A stretch of 64,000 bases of DNA from Flagellimonas olearia (GCF_009184425.1 NZ_WELG01000002.1:682001-746000); one strand, 5' to 3'; positions 43,459 through 52,331 are shown, counted from the first letter of the stretch. Numbers and translations: made by a program. The notes: generated by a model from the sequence alone, not told the origin.

Positions 43459-44952
43459 TTGAACCCGTTAAAAAGGCTTTTTAAGCAGACTTTTATCTAT
43501 GGCCTCGCCACAGTTTTGCCGAGGGTTATTTCCTTTCTACTGCTTCCCCTGTATACCTCAGTCTTTGAAAATGCATCAGGTTATGGGCAATACACGAATA
43601 TCTATGCTTGGATTGCCATTTTCAATGTGTTTTTGGCCTATGGGATGGAGACGGCTTTTTTTCGGTTTTATCATAAGAATGAGAATAAGGAAAAGGTGGT
43701 TTCCACCTCACTTATCTCCCTGTTGGGGTCATCGCTGCTGTTTTTGATTTTGGCCTTGTCCGTAAAACAATGGCTGTCCGGGGTAACCAACATCAATCCG
43801 GATTATATAAAGTTCACTGCATTTATTCTGGTTTTGGATGCCTTGGTCATTATCCCGTTCGCCCTGTTGAGGGCACAGGAAAAACCCATGCGGTATGCTG
43901 TATTGAAAACCATCAACGTAGCCATCAACTTGGCCTTCAATGTTTTTTTTCTGCTCATTTTGCCCCAAATGGCCCAAGAAGCAGAAAGTGGTTTCTTCCA
44001 TTCCATTTACAAAACAGATTGGGAAATCCATTATGTACTGATCTCAAATGTCATTGCCAGTGGCATTACCCTGTTGATCTTACTGCCCACTTATATAAAA
44101 GTTCCCTACACTTTTGATTCGGTACTATGGAAACAGATGCTCCAATATGCAGGGCCGGTAATGTTGGCCGGAGTCGCCTTTACGATCAATGAGGTCTTTG
44201 ATAAGATTTTGCTCACCGAAATGTTGCCCCAGGACATCGCCGAGGCCGAAGTGGGAAAGTATAGCGCATGTTATAAATTGGCCTTGTTCATGACCTTGTT
44301 CGGCACGGCATTCCGGATGGGTGTGGAGCCCTTCTTCTTCAGTCATGCTAAATCGGAAAAGCCACAAAAAACCTATGCCCAGATTACCAATTACTTTGTA
44401 ATCTTGGGGAGTATCATCCTACTTGGGGTAGTGGTCTACGTGGATGTATTGGCCAAAATTCTGTTGGGGAATGCCATATATCGGGAAGCGCTCAATGTGG
44501 TGCCCATAATCCTTTTGGGAAGCTTTTGTCTGGGCATTTACCACAACCTTTCCGTTTGGTACAAGGTCACGGACCAGACCAAATTTGGGGCCTATATCTC
44601 CTCCATAGGGGCCTTGATCACACTGATCATCAATGTTGCATTGATTCCAAAAATGGGATATATGGCATCCGCTTTGGCTACGTTGGCCGCGTATGGGAGT
44701 ATGATGCTCCTGTCCTATTTCTTTGGCAGGAAATACTATCCGGTACCGTATAATATGCGAAAGATAATCTTCTATCTTTTGGTTTCGCTGTTGTTTTCCG
44801 TTCTCTCTTTCTATGTTTTTAATAGAAATTTAATAGCAGGCAGCCTTCTTCTTTTGTTATTTTTGATGCTGATTTATAGAATGGAAGGAGATAATCTAAG
44901 AAGCATATTTTTAAAGCGTGAAAATAAAAGTAATCAACAAGTCAAGTCATAA
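43459..44952 (+). CDS. Oligosaccharide flippase / MATE-like polysaccharide export protein
   Basis: A 497-residue membrane protein with about 13-14 hydrophobic segments and the N-terminal [25 protein letters not shown] stretch (in parts: [20 protein letters not shown]) of the Wzx/RfbX family. [13 protein letters not shown] and the later [14 protein letters not shown] are typical of flavobacterial members found with dut. It starts at TTG 43459 and its last 35 bp overlap dut. It is a second flippase, unlinked to the main polysaccharide locus, and may serve another lipid-linked glycan. Confidence 0.82.
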   Translation: MNPLKRLFKQTFIYGLATVLPRVISFLLLPLYTSVFENASGYGQYTNIYAWIAIFNVFLAYGMETAFFRFYHKNENKEKVVSTSLISLLGSSLLFLILALSVKQWLSGVTNINPDYIKFTAFILVLDALVIIPFALLRAQEKPMRYAVLKTINVAINLAFNVFFLLILPQMAQEAESGFFHSIYKTDWEIHYVLISNVIASGITLLILLPTYIKVPYTFDSVLWKQMLQYAGPVMLAGVAFTINEVFDKILLTEMLPQDIAEAEVGKYSACYKLALFMTLFGTAFRMGVEPFFFSHAKSEKPQKTYAQITNYFVILGSIILLGVVVYVDVLAKILLGNAIYREALNVVPIILLGSFCLGIYHNLSVWYKVTDQTKFGAYISSIGALITLIINVALIPKMGYMASALATLAAYGSMMLLSYFFGRKYYPVPYNMRKIIFYLLVSLLFSVLSFYVFNRNLIAGSLLLLLFLMLIYRMEGDNLRSIFLKRENKSNQQVKS

Positions 44953-45352
44953 GCTGCCCCATTACGAAACATTGGCCTCTGCAGGGATGGACCTAAGGGC
45001 AAATTTGGAAAACCCAATCACATTGAAACCTTTGGAAAGGGCCATTGTGCCCACGGGTATCTTTATGGAGCTCCCCGTTGGTTATGAGGCCCAAGTAAGG
45101 CCCCGAAGTGGTTTGGCGGCCAAAAAAGGGATATCTGTCCTAAATGCCCCGGGAACCATTGATGCAGATTACCGTGGAGAAGTGGGGGTAATTTTGGTGA
45201 ATCTGTCCTCTGAAGCATTTGTTGTTGAAAATGGTGAACGGATTGCCCAAATGGTATTGGCAAAGCATGAACGTGCTGAATGGGAAGAAGTGGATTCCCT
45301 TTCAGAAACCGATAGGGGCGCAGGCGGCTTTGGAAGTACCGGAACAAAATAG
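44918..45352 (+). CDS. dut: dUTP diphosphatase
   Basis: The 144-residue trimeric dUTPase that hydrolyses dUTP to dUMP, keeping uracil out of DNA and feeding dTMP synthesis. The five motifs are present: [18 protein letters not shown] (Ser in PRSG), [14 protein letters not shown] with catalytic Asp, GERIAQMVL, and the C-terminal P-loop-like [10 protein letters not shown]. The GTG start at 44918 lies within the flippase gene. Confidence 0.96.
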   Translation: MKIKVINKSSHKLPHYETLASAGMDLRANLENPITLKPLERAIVPTGIFMELPVGYEAQVRPRSGLAAKKGISVLNAPGTIDADYRGEVGVILVNLSSEAFVVENGERIAQMVLAKHERAEWEEVDSLSETDRGAGGFGSTGTK

Positions 45353-45382
45353 CATAAACACGAACAACCTTATACAAAAAAC

Positions 45383-46399
45383 ATGAAGATTATTGTCCCT
45401 ATGGCGGGAAGAGGTTCCCGATTGAGACCACACACATTGACCGTTCCAAAACCATTGATACCAGTGGCAGGCAAGCCCATAGTACATCGTTTGGTAAGTG
45501 ATATTGCCAAAGTACTGGGAGAACCTATTGAGGAAGTTGCCTTTATTTTGGGTGATCCAGCCTTTTTTGGGGATGATGTAGTGGAGAGTCTAATGGAACT
45601 GGCCAAAGAATTGGGAGCCAAAGGATCTATTTACCGACAGGATGAACCCTTAGGGACCGGACACGCCATTATGAGTGCCAAGGATTCCTTAAGTGGTCCT
45701 GCTGTTATTGCGTATGCGGACACCCTTATCCGAGCCAATTTTGATTTGGACAAGTCGGCGGACAGCGTTATCTGGGTGAAACAAGTGGAGCGTCCTGAAG
45801 CTTTTGGCGTGGTTAAATTGAGTAAGGACAACCACATTGTGGAATTGGTTGAGAAACCCCAAGAATTTGTATCCGACTTGGCGGTGATAGGCATCTATTA
45901 TTTCAAGGACGTTGGCGTGCTCAAAAGCGAACTGCAGCATGTGCTGGACAATGACATCACCAATGGTGGGGAATACCAAATCAACGATGGTATCAAACGC
46001 ATGATGGAAAAAGGCATGAAATTTGTGCCAGGTCAAGTGGATGAATGGATGGATTGTGGCAATAAAAATGTAACCGTAGAGACCAATCAGCGTATGTTGG
46101 GCTTCTTGGAAAAAGACGGGGAAAATTTGATAGCCGATACCGTGAAAACCGAGAATGCAAATATTATAGAGCCTTGCTTTATTGGTGAAAATGTAGTGCT
46201 CAAAAACACTACTGTAGGCCCATTTGTATCGGTTGGGGCGAACACAATTTTGGAAAATTCAACCATTAAGAACAGTCTCATTCAGAACAATACCAAAATA
46301 TCCAATGCCAATTTGGACAATGCCATGATTGGCAATCATGTGGTTTTTAATGGTAACTTTGAGGCAATAAGTATAGGGGACTATTCCGTTTTGGAATAA
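45383..46399 (+). CDS. Sugar-1-phosphate nucleotidyltransferase with left-handed beta-helix tail
   Basis: A 338-residue nucleotidyltransferase. The N-terminal catalytic domain opens VPMAGRGSRLRPHTLTVPKPL, the signature of NDP-sugar pyrophosphorylases. DEPLGTGHAIMSAK and YADTLIRANFDLD follow, where D-x-L replaces the usual D-x-D near residue 115. Residues from about 255 form hexapeptide repeats (IIEPCFIGENVVLKNTTVG, FVSVGANTILENSTI). The nucleotide and sugar are not readable; glucose- or mannose-type substrates are usual. Followed by a TPR protein, 35 bp on. Confidence 0.82.
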   Translation: MKIIVPMAGRGSRLRPHTLTVPKPLIPVAGKPIVHRLVSDIAKVLGEPIEEVAFILGDPAFFGDDVVESLMELAKELGAKGSIYRQDEPLGTGHAIMSAKDSLSGPAVIAYADTLIRANFDLDKSADSVIWVKQVERPEAFGVVKLSKDNHIVELVEKPQEFVSDLAVIGIYYFKDVGVLKSELQHVLDNDITNGGEYQINDGIKRMMEKGMKFVPGQVDEWMDCGNKNVTVETNQRMLGFLEKDGENLIADTVKTENANIIEPCFIGENVVLKNTTVGPFVSVGANTILENSTIKNSLIQNNTKISNANLDNAMIGNHVVFNGNFEAISIGDYSVLE

Positions 46400-46434
46400 A
46401 AACTTTTTTTGATTTTGATGGGGACTGGATAGTT

Positions 46435-47361
46435 ATGGATAAAACAGCTCTTTTATGGATGTGTTTGGCAGTGTCCACGATGACATGGAACACAGGCCAT
46501 GCCCAAGAAGAGCAAGAAAGTTCCGAAGTCTATTTGGAGGAATACACCGATGAGTTCCAAGAGAATTTCTTTGAAGCGCTCAAACAAAAAGGGATCCAGA
46601 ATTATGACAGGGCCGTTGATCTGTTCCTAAAGTGCAAGCAATTGGACCCTTCAAACAGTGTGGTGGATTACGAGTTGGCCAAAGCGTATTTGTTGGACAA
46701 ACAATACATACTGGCCCAAGAGTATGCTATCAAGGCCTTGAATGCAGAACCTACGGACTTTTGGTATTTGGACAATCTGTTAAGTGTTTTGGAAAAACAA
46801 GGGGTTCCATGGGATGCCATAAAAGAGCAAGTCCCATATTCCAATGGACAATTAAAACAGAATCTGGCCTTGGGGTATTTCAAAATGCAGAAGTATCAGG
46901 ATGCCCTTAACGTGCTCAAGGAGCTTGGAGATTCAAATTTTGCCACGGAACTGACCTCCAAAATCAAAGATTCTTTGGAGCACGGGAAAAAGTCAGCAGG
47001 GGTAGTGGTGACCAAGGAGGAGCCTGAAACAAAAGAGGACGACCCAATAGCTGAATACCAAGGTCAAATTGATAATTTGTTGGCAGATGGCAACCATCAA
47101 GAAGCCTTGGCCATATCTAAAGAAGCATTGGACACCTATCCATTGCAGCCGTATTTTTATTACGCTTATGGGGCTGCACTGAACAATACATCCAACGCTA
47201 ACAAGGCCATTGAAGTTTTGGAAAGCGGATTGGATTATTTGTTGGACGAAACGGATCCTTTGGCAAACCTTTTGTATAAAGAATTGTCAAAGGCGTATAC
47301 CAGTATAGGGAACACCTCAAAGGCAAATGAATATTTGAACAAGATTAAATCCGGACTATGA
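46435..47361 (+). CDS. Exported tetratricopeptide-repeat protein
   Basis: A 308-residue protein with an N-terminal signal peptide (MDKTALLWMCLAVSTMT, cleavage probably after NTGHAQ) and TPR-like helical repeats in two blocks (about residues 40-170 and 205-300) around an acidic linker. It is likely a periplasmic scaffold. It overlaps the DUF4292 gene by 4 bp, and the order TPR, DUF4292, EnvC-like suggests a shared envelope function, which is inference from position. Confidence 0.8.
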   Translation: MDKTALLWMCLAVSTMTWNTGHAQEEQESSEVYLEEYTDEFQENFFEALKQKGIQNYDRAVDLFLKCKQLDPSNSVVDYELAKAYLLDKQYILAQEYAIKALNAEPTDFWYLDNLLSVLEKQGVPWDAIKEQVPYSNGQLKQNLALGYFKMQKYQDALNVLKELGDSNFATELTSKIKDSLEHGKKSAGVVVTKEEPETKEDDPIAEYQGQIDNLLADGNHQEALAISKEALDTYPLQPYFYYAYGAALNNTSNANKAIEVLESGLDYLLDETDPLANLLYKELSKAYTSIGNTSKANEYLNKIKSGL

Positions 47362-48149
47362 GGATTCAAATAAAGGACGTATGCAAAAATAGGGCAGTGA
47401 TTTTGCTGCTGTCCATGGCTGTGCTTGGGACTTCCTGTAAAGGCACCAAGTCGGTTACGGGAGGCGAAGTGGATTCCCGTATGTCTGCAAAAAACATCAT
47501 TGATAACCATTATAGCCATCAACCCAAGTTCAAAACCTTGAGCGGGAGGGTCAAGATAGATTATTCCAACGGTGATGGGACCCAAGGGGTAAATGTAAGC
47601 CTTCGGATGGAAAAGGATAAAGTAATCTGGATGAGCGCTCCTTTGGGGGTGGTCAAGGCCCATATCACGCCAGAGAAAGTGTCTTTTTACAACAAGTTGG
47701 ACAACGAGTACTTTGAAGGCGATTTCAGTTATTTAAGTGATTTATTGGGAACCGATTTGGACTTTGACAAAGTTCAGAACCTTTTGTTGGGCAGTTCGGT
47801 TTTGGATTTAAGGAAGGAAAAGTTCACCTCTTCCGTAAGTGGGGAGAACTACGAGTTGAAACCGAGAAAGGCAAGGGAGCTGTTCAAGATATTGTTGCAA
47901 TTGGAGCCCAAAAACTTTAAGATTGCTACTCAGGAAATATCCCAACCCGAGAAATCAAGACAGTTGCAGATAAAATATACCTATCAGGATATTTCTGGAA
48001 ATGTGTTGCCCGAGGACATTAAGATCGTGGCGGCCGAGGCAAAGGACAAAACAACCATAGATTTGAATTTTAGGAATCTGGAATTGAACAAACCCATGAA
48101 TTTTCCATACAAAGTTCCTAAAGGATTTGATAAAATTACATTAAAGTAA
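47358..48149 (+). CDS. DUF4292 lipoprotein
   Basis: A 263-residue lipoprotein with signal sequence ending in LGTSC (Cys27). The mature domain reads as a beta-rich DUF4292 fold, distantly like LolA/LolB lipoprotein carriers (FKTLSGRVKIDYSNGDG, VWMSAPLG-type strands, and PYKVPKGFDKITL at the end). DUF4292 proteins may be LolB-like outer-membrane lipoprotein receptors in Bacteroidota; this is a hypothesis. It begins 4 bp inside the TPR gene and ends 1 bp before the EnvC-like gene. Confidence 0.82.
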   Translation: MRIQIKDVCKNRAVILLLSMAVLGTSCKGTKSVTGGEVDSRMSAKNIIDNHYSHQPKFKTLSGRVKIDYSNGDGTQGVNVSLRMEKDKVIWMSAPLGVVKAHITPEKVSFYNKLDNEYFEGDFSYLSDLLGTDLDFDKVQNLLLGSSVLDLRKEKFTSSVSGENYELKPRKARELFKILLQLEPKNFKIATQEISQPEKSRQLQIKYTYQDISGNVLPEDIKIVAAEAKDKTTIDLNFRNLELNKPMNFPYKVPKGFDKITLK

Positions 48150-48150
48150 T

Positions 48151-49377
48151 ATGGGAGGTAAAATTTCATATTGCATTTGTTTTCTGGTTTTTACCATTTT
48201 TTTTGTTGCTCCAACAGTGGCACAGACCAGCGAGCAAAAGGCTTTGGAGGCCAAACGGGAACGACTTCAACAGGAAATCAAGGAAATCAACCGATTACTC
48301 TTTGCTGAACGCAAGGAAAAGGGAACCATTTTGGACCAGATGGAGGCCTTGGACAATAAGATCAATGTGCGCCAAGAACTGATCAGGGTCACCAATCAGC
48401 AATCCAATTTGCTCAATAGGCAGATCAATGTCAACATAAGGAACATTAGCAAGCTTCGGGAAGATCTTAAAGTATTGAAAGAAGATTATGCCCAACTCAT
48501 CCAAAAGACCTATCAGAACAAATCCCAGAACAATCGATTGATGTTCTTGTTGAGTGCCGAGAATTTTTTTCAGGCCTTCAAAAGACTCCAATACATGCAG
48601 CAATATGCAAAGCATCGCAAGAAGCAGGGGGAAGGTATCATCCAGAAAACGGAGGAATTGGCCCAACTCAACCAGGATTTGGTGGTACAGCGTAAAGAAA
48701 AGGAACAGCTCTTGGCGGAGAACACCAAGGCCAAGAACGAGCTTTCCCGCGAAGTGGAGTCCCAAAGGGACCTTTTAAGGAGCGTTCGCCAAAATGAGGC
48801 AAAGTATACCGCTGCTATTGCCGAAAAGCAAAAGGAGGCCCGTAGAATTGATCGTGAGATTGAAAGAATGATTCGCAGTGCCATAGCCAGTTCCAATAAG
48901 AGCTCTGGAAAATCTACCAGTACCACAAAGTTTGCGCTGACCCCGGAAGCCAAGTTGTTGGCCGATAACTTTTCATCAAATAAGGGGCGGCTCATCTGGC
49001 CGGTGGAGAAAGGGATAAAAAGTCAGGGATATGGCGTTTACGCTGACAAAATCTATCCTGGAATAAAACACCAGAACAATGGCGTTACCATTACCACGGA
49101 TAAAGGAAGCCAGGCGCGGGCCATTTTTGAGGGCGAAGTCATTGCCATTATCTCGGTACCCGGAGGAGGAAAGGGAGTTACAGTCAAACACGGAAACTAT
49201 ATCAGCACCTACTACAACCTTTCCACATTATATGTGAAGAAAGGCGATAAAGTGGCTGCCAAAGAAGCCTTGGGCGAAATTTATACCAATCGGTTGGACG
49301 GCTCCACAAAATTGAAGTTTTATTTGTTTCAGGATTCCAATCGACTCAACCCCGAGGATTGGATATATCAGCTATAA
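48151..49377 (+). CDS. EnvC-like murein hydrolase activator (degenerate M23)
   Basis: A 408-residue exported protein: signal peptide (ISYCICFLVFTIFFVAPTVA), a long coiled coil (about residues 25-240), then a LytM/M23-like domain. The domain keeps the fold motifs (KGIKSQGYGVYADK, GEVIAIISVPGGGKGVTVKHG) but the zinc ligands are missing: H-x3-D is replaced by HQNNG and the H-x-H strand reads LKFYL. This is the EnvC pattern, an activator of amidases at the division site rather than an enzyme. It is separated from DUF4292 by 1 bp. Confidence 0.88.
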   Translation: MGGKISYCICFLVFTIFFVAPTVAQTSEQKALEAKRERLQQEIKEINRLLFAERKEKGTILDQMEALDNKINVRQELIRVTNQQSNLLNRQINVNIRNISKLREDLKVLKEDYAQLIQKTYQNKSQNNRLMFLLSAENFFQAFKRLQYMQQYAKHRKKQGEGIIQKTEELAQLNQDLVVQRKEKEQLLAENTKAKNELSREVESQRDLLRSVRQNEAKYTAAIAEKQKEARRIDREIERMIRSAIASSNKSSGKSTSTTKFALTPEAKLLADNFSSNKGRLIWPVEKGIKSQGYGVYADKIYPGIKHQNNGVTITTDKGSQARAIFEGEVIAIISVPGGGKGVTVKHGNYISTYYNLSTLYVKKGDKVAAKEALGEIYTNRLDGSTKLKFYLFQDSNRLNPEDWIYQL

Positions 49378-49380
49378 CAC

Positions 49381-50217
49381 ATGGAAAAAATCACAGATTT
49401 ACAAGGGACTTTTACATTGCATAACGAAGTCCAAATGCCCTATTTTGGGTTGGGAGTCTATCTCTCCAAAGACGGCACTGAAGTCATCAACGCGGTAAGA
49501 GATGCCTTGGACCATGGCTATCGACATATAGATACCGCTGCCATCTATGACAATGAAGAAGGTGTGGGTATCGGTATCAAAGAAAGCAGAATCCCTCGAA
49601 GGGATGTGTTTTTGGTGAGCAAGGTGTGGAATACCGATCAAGGCTATGATAGCACGCTAAAGGCTTTTGAAGCCAGTCTAAAGCGATTGGATACGGATTA
49701 TCTGGACCTATACCTGATCCATTGGCCCAAGGGAGAATTATCCAAGGAAACTTGGAAGGCCCTAGAACGACTTTATAAGGAAAGGCGTGTTCGCGCCATT
49801 GGGGTAAGCAACTTTTTACAGCACCATTTGGAGGATTTGTTGACCTCGGCCGAGATTGTCCCCATGGTGAACCAAATGGAGTTCCATCCGTATTTGGTGC
49901 AGCAGGATTTGGTGGATTTCTGTCGTGCCAAGGGCATCCAGTACGAAGCTTGGTCGCCCATGATGCAAGGAAACATCTTTGACCTTGAGATTATGAAAGC
50001 GCTGGCCTCCAAGTACAACAAGACCGTTGCGCAGATCGTGCTGCGTTGGGACCTTCAAAAAGGGGTGGTCACCATCCCAAAATCTTCTAAAAAAGAGCGG
50101 ATCATCTCCAATGCCGCTATTTTCGACTTTGAACTAAGCCCGGAAGATATGCATCGGTTGGATGCCTTGGACCGTGGCAAACGCTTTGGTCCGGACCCGG
50201 ATAATTTTGATTTTTAG
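49381..50217 (+). CDS. Aldo/keto reductase
   Basis: A 278-residue TIM-barrel NADPH-dependent carbonyl reductase. The tetrad D51, Y56, K81 and His in LIHWP (about 114) is complete, and the GVSNF loop near 141 and IPKSSKKERI (NADP-binding, about 230) are as in the family. Substrates are usually small aldehydes and diketones; the physiological one is unknown. It starts 3 bp after the EnvC-like gene, likely only by tight packing. Confidence 0.9.
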   Translation: MEKITDLQGTFTLHNEVQMPYFGLGVYLSKDGTEVINAVRDALDHGYRHIDTAAIYDNEEGVGIGIKESRIPRRDVFLVSKVWNTDQGYDSTLKAFEASLKRLDTDYLDLYLIHWPKGELSKETWKALERLYKERRVRAIGVSNFLQHHLEDLLTSAEIVPMVNQMEFHPYLVQQDLVDFCRAKGIQYEAWSPMMQGNIFDLEIMKALASKYNKTVAQIVLRWDLQKGVVTIPKSSKKERIISNAAIFDFELSPEDMHRLDALDRGKRFGPDPDNFDF

Positions 50218-50275
50218 GCAGATTGCCATACGGAAAAAAATGTCTATAGGGAGCTGATTTTAAGCATTATCCCTC

Positions 50276-50305
50276 ATCCGTCAACTCAAACCCTGTATCC
50301 GTCAA
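50276..50305 (+). promoter_or_regulatory. Two perfect 9-bp direct repeats, 12-bp spaced (LytTR-like site)
   Basis: ATCCGTCAA occurs at 50276-50284 and 50297-50305 with a 12-bp spacer, 65 bp before the start of the calcium-motif lipoprotein gene. The same 9-mer is the third repeat of the array at 25896-25968, and the geometry is that of LytTR response-regulator sites. Confidence 0.6.
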
Positions 50306-50370
50306 TTTGGACGGTGTACATTGGGCCTAAACTGTGAAATTGTCTCTCAATACTTAAAATTTTGAGAGAT

Positions 50371-51237
50371 ATGAGAAAATTACAACACACAGTATCTGTT
50401 TTTATATGGGTTTTGGCCCTGTTGGGAATCTCCTGTAGCGGTTCCGATGATGGTACGCCCATTGACCCAGATGGGGATTGTACCAAGAAAACGTTCTATT
50501 TGGACAGCGACAAGGACGGCTTCGGCGATGCCAACAGTACAAAGTCCGAATGTACAAAACCCAATGGTTACGTAGAGGACAAGACCGACCCCGATGATAG
50601 CAATGCCCTGATATTCCCTGGTTGTGAGGCCAAATACTACCCAGACAGTGATCAAGATGGTTTTGGAGACCCCAACGGGGAGGCCTCTTGTGCGCCAATG
50701 GAAGGCTATGTGGAAAACAGTGACGATTTGAATGACGAAGATGCTTCCATAATTAATTGTAGTGACCCTCAATATTTTCTGGACAGTGATGGGGATGGAT
50801 ACGGAGACCCTACAAAACCTTCCTGTACCGCAAAAGAAGGCTATGTGATGGACAACACCGATTGTTATGATGGGGACAACAATGTACATCCGGGCATAAT
50901 GCTTATCTATGGTAAAGATTTGGATGGGGATGGTGCTCCGGGAGATTTGGATACGGTTGAAGTCAATGCATGTGAAACAGGCTCAGTTCCAGATGGATAT
51001 TATGTGATTTTTCCTTATCCAGACTGTGATGATCAAGATCCCAATGTAGGTGATGTGAGAATTTATGCTTCTATAGATCAAGATGGAGATGGATATCTAA
51101 GTGTTAACGTGTTTCAATTTACAGAGTGTGATCCCCTTCCCGGAGGCTATGTTGAAGTAGACTATGATAACCCCATTTTGTTTGACTGCGATGACCAAGA
51201 CCCCAATATCTATCCGGGCAATGGTTGTGGAATATGA
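50371..51237 (+). CDS. Lipoprotein with calcium-binding DxDxDG repeats (MopE-like motif)
   Basis: A 288-residue lipoprotein (lipobox LGISC, Cys22) probably on the outer membrane. It contains about five repeats with D-x-D-x-D-G-x-G-D cores: YLDSDKDGFGD, YPDSDQDGFGD, FLDSDGDGYGD, KDLDGDGAPGD and SIDQDGDGYLS. Each is linked to Cys-x-P/G-Y-V and D-C-x-D-x-x-P-N/G segments. These resemble thrombospondin-type-3/EF-hand calcium loops and the putative metal-binding MopE motif. It has no C-terminal type IX sorting domain. A stem-loop terminator follows at 51263. ATG 50371 is chosen; a TTG 9 bp upstream is in frame. Confidence 0.8.
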   Translation: MRKLQHTVSVFIWVLALLGISCSGSDDGTPIDPDGDCTKKTFYLDSDKDGFGDANSTKSECTKPNGYVEDKTDPDDSNALIFPGCEAKYYPDSDQDGFGDPNGEASCAPMEGYVENSDDLNDEDASIINCSDPQYFLDSDGDGYGDPTKPSCTAKEGYVMDNTDCYDGDNNVHPGIMLIYGKDLDGDGAPGDLDTVEVNACETGSVPDGYYVIFPYPDCDDQDPNVGDVRIYASIDQDGDGYLSVNVFQFTECDPLPGGYVEVDYDNPILFDCDDQDPNIYPGNGCGI

Positions 51238-51262
51238 TTCGTTCAGACTTAATGACTAGTTG

Positions 51263-51297
51263 CGGGCCAAAACTTTGGCCCGGACTTTTCTTTTTAT
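51263..51297 (+). terminator. Terminator after the calcium-motif lipoprotein gene
   Basis: CGGGCCAA-AACT-TTGGCCCG followed by a T-rich stretch (GACTTTTCTTTTTATA). The stem is 8 bp and GC-rich, 25 bp after the stop at 51237. Confidence 0.8.
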
Positions 51298-51299
51298 AT

Positions 51300-51407
51300 C
51301 TAAGACAAAAACAAGGCCTTAAGCTCGGTAGCATCTGAGGGCTTCAATTTTCCCGCCAAGGCCAAACTCAATTATTTTCTGCGCAAAGCAGCGACAAAAT
51401 GTTCCCT
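51300..51407 (-). pseudogene. Acyl-CoA thioesterase C-terminal gene remnant
   Basis: On the reverse strand, codons read EHFVAALRRK, then TAA, then LSLALAGKLKPSDATELKALFLS, then TAG. The intact thioesterase at 51761-52273 ends ERFAAALRRKQLSLVLAGKLKPSDATELKALFLD, so this is the last about 36 codons of a second copy. The Gln codon of the intact gene is replaced by the in-frame stop (TAA at 51372-51374). Homology ends abruptly near 51407, so only the 3' end survives. Confidence 0.8.
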
Positions 51408-51460
51408 GCTACCGCAAGATTGTATCTTATGGTTAACACTCACACCGGGAAATCTGCAAT

Positions 51461-51595
51461 TGTCATTTCGATATGAGGAACGTAGTGACGATTGAGAAAT
51501 CTCACCCAACCATGGATTTCTCGAACGAGAAACGAGGAGGAATCTCCCAATCATAAGACTTCTCGTCGTTCGTACCTCACTCTGTCGAAATGACA
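51461..51595. repeat. 135-bp palindromic intergenic repeat (REP-like/MITE-like)
   Basis: It begins TGTCATTTCGA (51461-51471) and ends with the exact inverted repeat TCGAAATGACA (51585-51595). Inside are a GAGAAATC/GATTTCTC hairpin and two GAGGA-like segments. The left part matches the fragment at 20772-20807. It encodes no plausible protein. The remaining bases to 51760 contain nothing I recognise. Confidence 0.75.
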
Positions 51596-51760
51596 TAGAA
51601 ATTTGGGGCAATTAGTGTCCGTCCCCAATGCCATTATTTGCTTGACATGGAATCCAATAATCTTAAAATTAAATCGTGGTTTCACTCGGCTTGGAAATCA
51701 TCAATCGAGTGGTTTTTCCTTCAGATAAACTTGTTGAAGCCAGAAAAACTGTATCGAAAA

Positions 51761-52273
51761 TCAATCCAAAAACAAAGCTTTAAGCTCCGTGGCGTCTGAG
51801 GGCTTCAATTTTCCGGCCAAGACCAAGCTCAACTGTTTTCTCCGTAAAGCGGCGGCAAAACGTTCCTTTTCCAAGTCTGTTTCAGGGGCAAGTTCCGGGA
51901 CTTCGGTGGGTTTTCCGGTATCGTCCACGGCCACAAAGGTATAAATGGCCTCATTGGCCTTGGTGCGTTCGCCTGTAAAGCGATCTTCGATCCATACATC
52001 AATAAAAATTTCCATGGAGGTCTTGAACGCCCGGGAAACGGCCGCTTCCACAGTCACCACACTGCCTAGGGGCACCGCCCTGTTAAAAGCCACATGGTTC
52101 ACGGAGGCCGTAACGGTAATCCTGCGGCTATGCCTACGGGCCGAAATACTGGCCGCCCGATCCATACGGGCCAAGAGTTCCCCGCCAAACAGATTGTTCA
52201 AGGGGTTGGTCTCACTGGGGAGGACCAAATCGGTCATTACGGTTCTGGATTCGCTTGGAGTTTTGGCGCGCAT
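51761..52273 (-). CDS. Acyl-CoA thioesterase (hot-dog fold)
   Basis: A 170-residue hot-dog thioesterase of the YciA/acyl-CoA hydrolase type. It has MTDLVLPSETNPLNNLFGGELLARMD (in parts: LVLPSETNPLNNLFGGELL), then ITVTASVNHVAFNRAVPLGSVV and the following strand VEAAVSRAFKTSMEI. The catalytic Asn/Asp region NPLNNLFGGELL is intact. It hydrolyses acyl-CoA to free acid and CoA, chain length unknown. A decayed copy of its last exon-like 108 bp lies 354 bp away, with a palindromic repeat between. Confidence 0.88.
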   Translation of the reverse strand: MRAKTPSESRTVMTDLVLPSETNPLNNLFGGELLARMDRAASISARRHSRRITVTASVNHVAFNRAVPLGSVVTVEAAVSRAFKTSMEIFIDVWIEDRFTGERTKANEAIYTFVAVDDTGKPTEVPELAPETDLEKERFAAALRRKQLSLVLAGKLKPSDATELKALFLD

Positions 52274-52331
52274 ACCTTTGAATTTTGCGCAAAGATATTG
52301 AAGTGCGGTATCGTATTAAAGAAAAGTGGGC

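Noticed and set aside
51601-51760. Possible gene or regulatory RNA between the palindromic repeat and the thioesterase
   Set aside because: No frame, hairpin or promoter match convincing enough to report.
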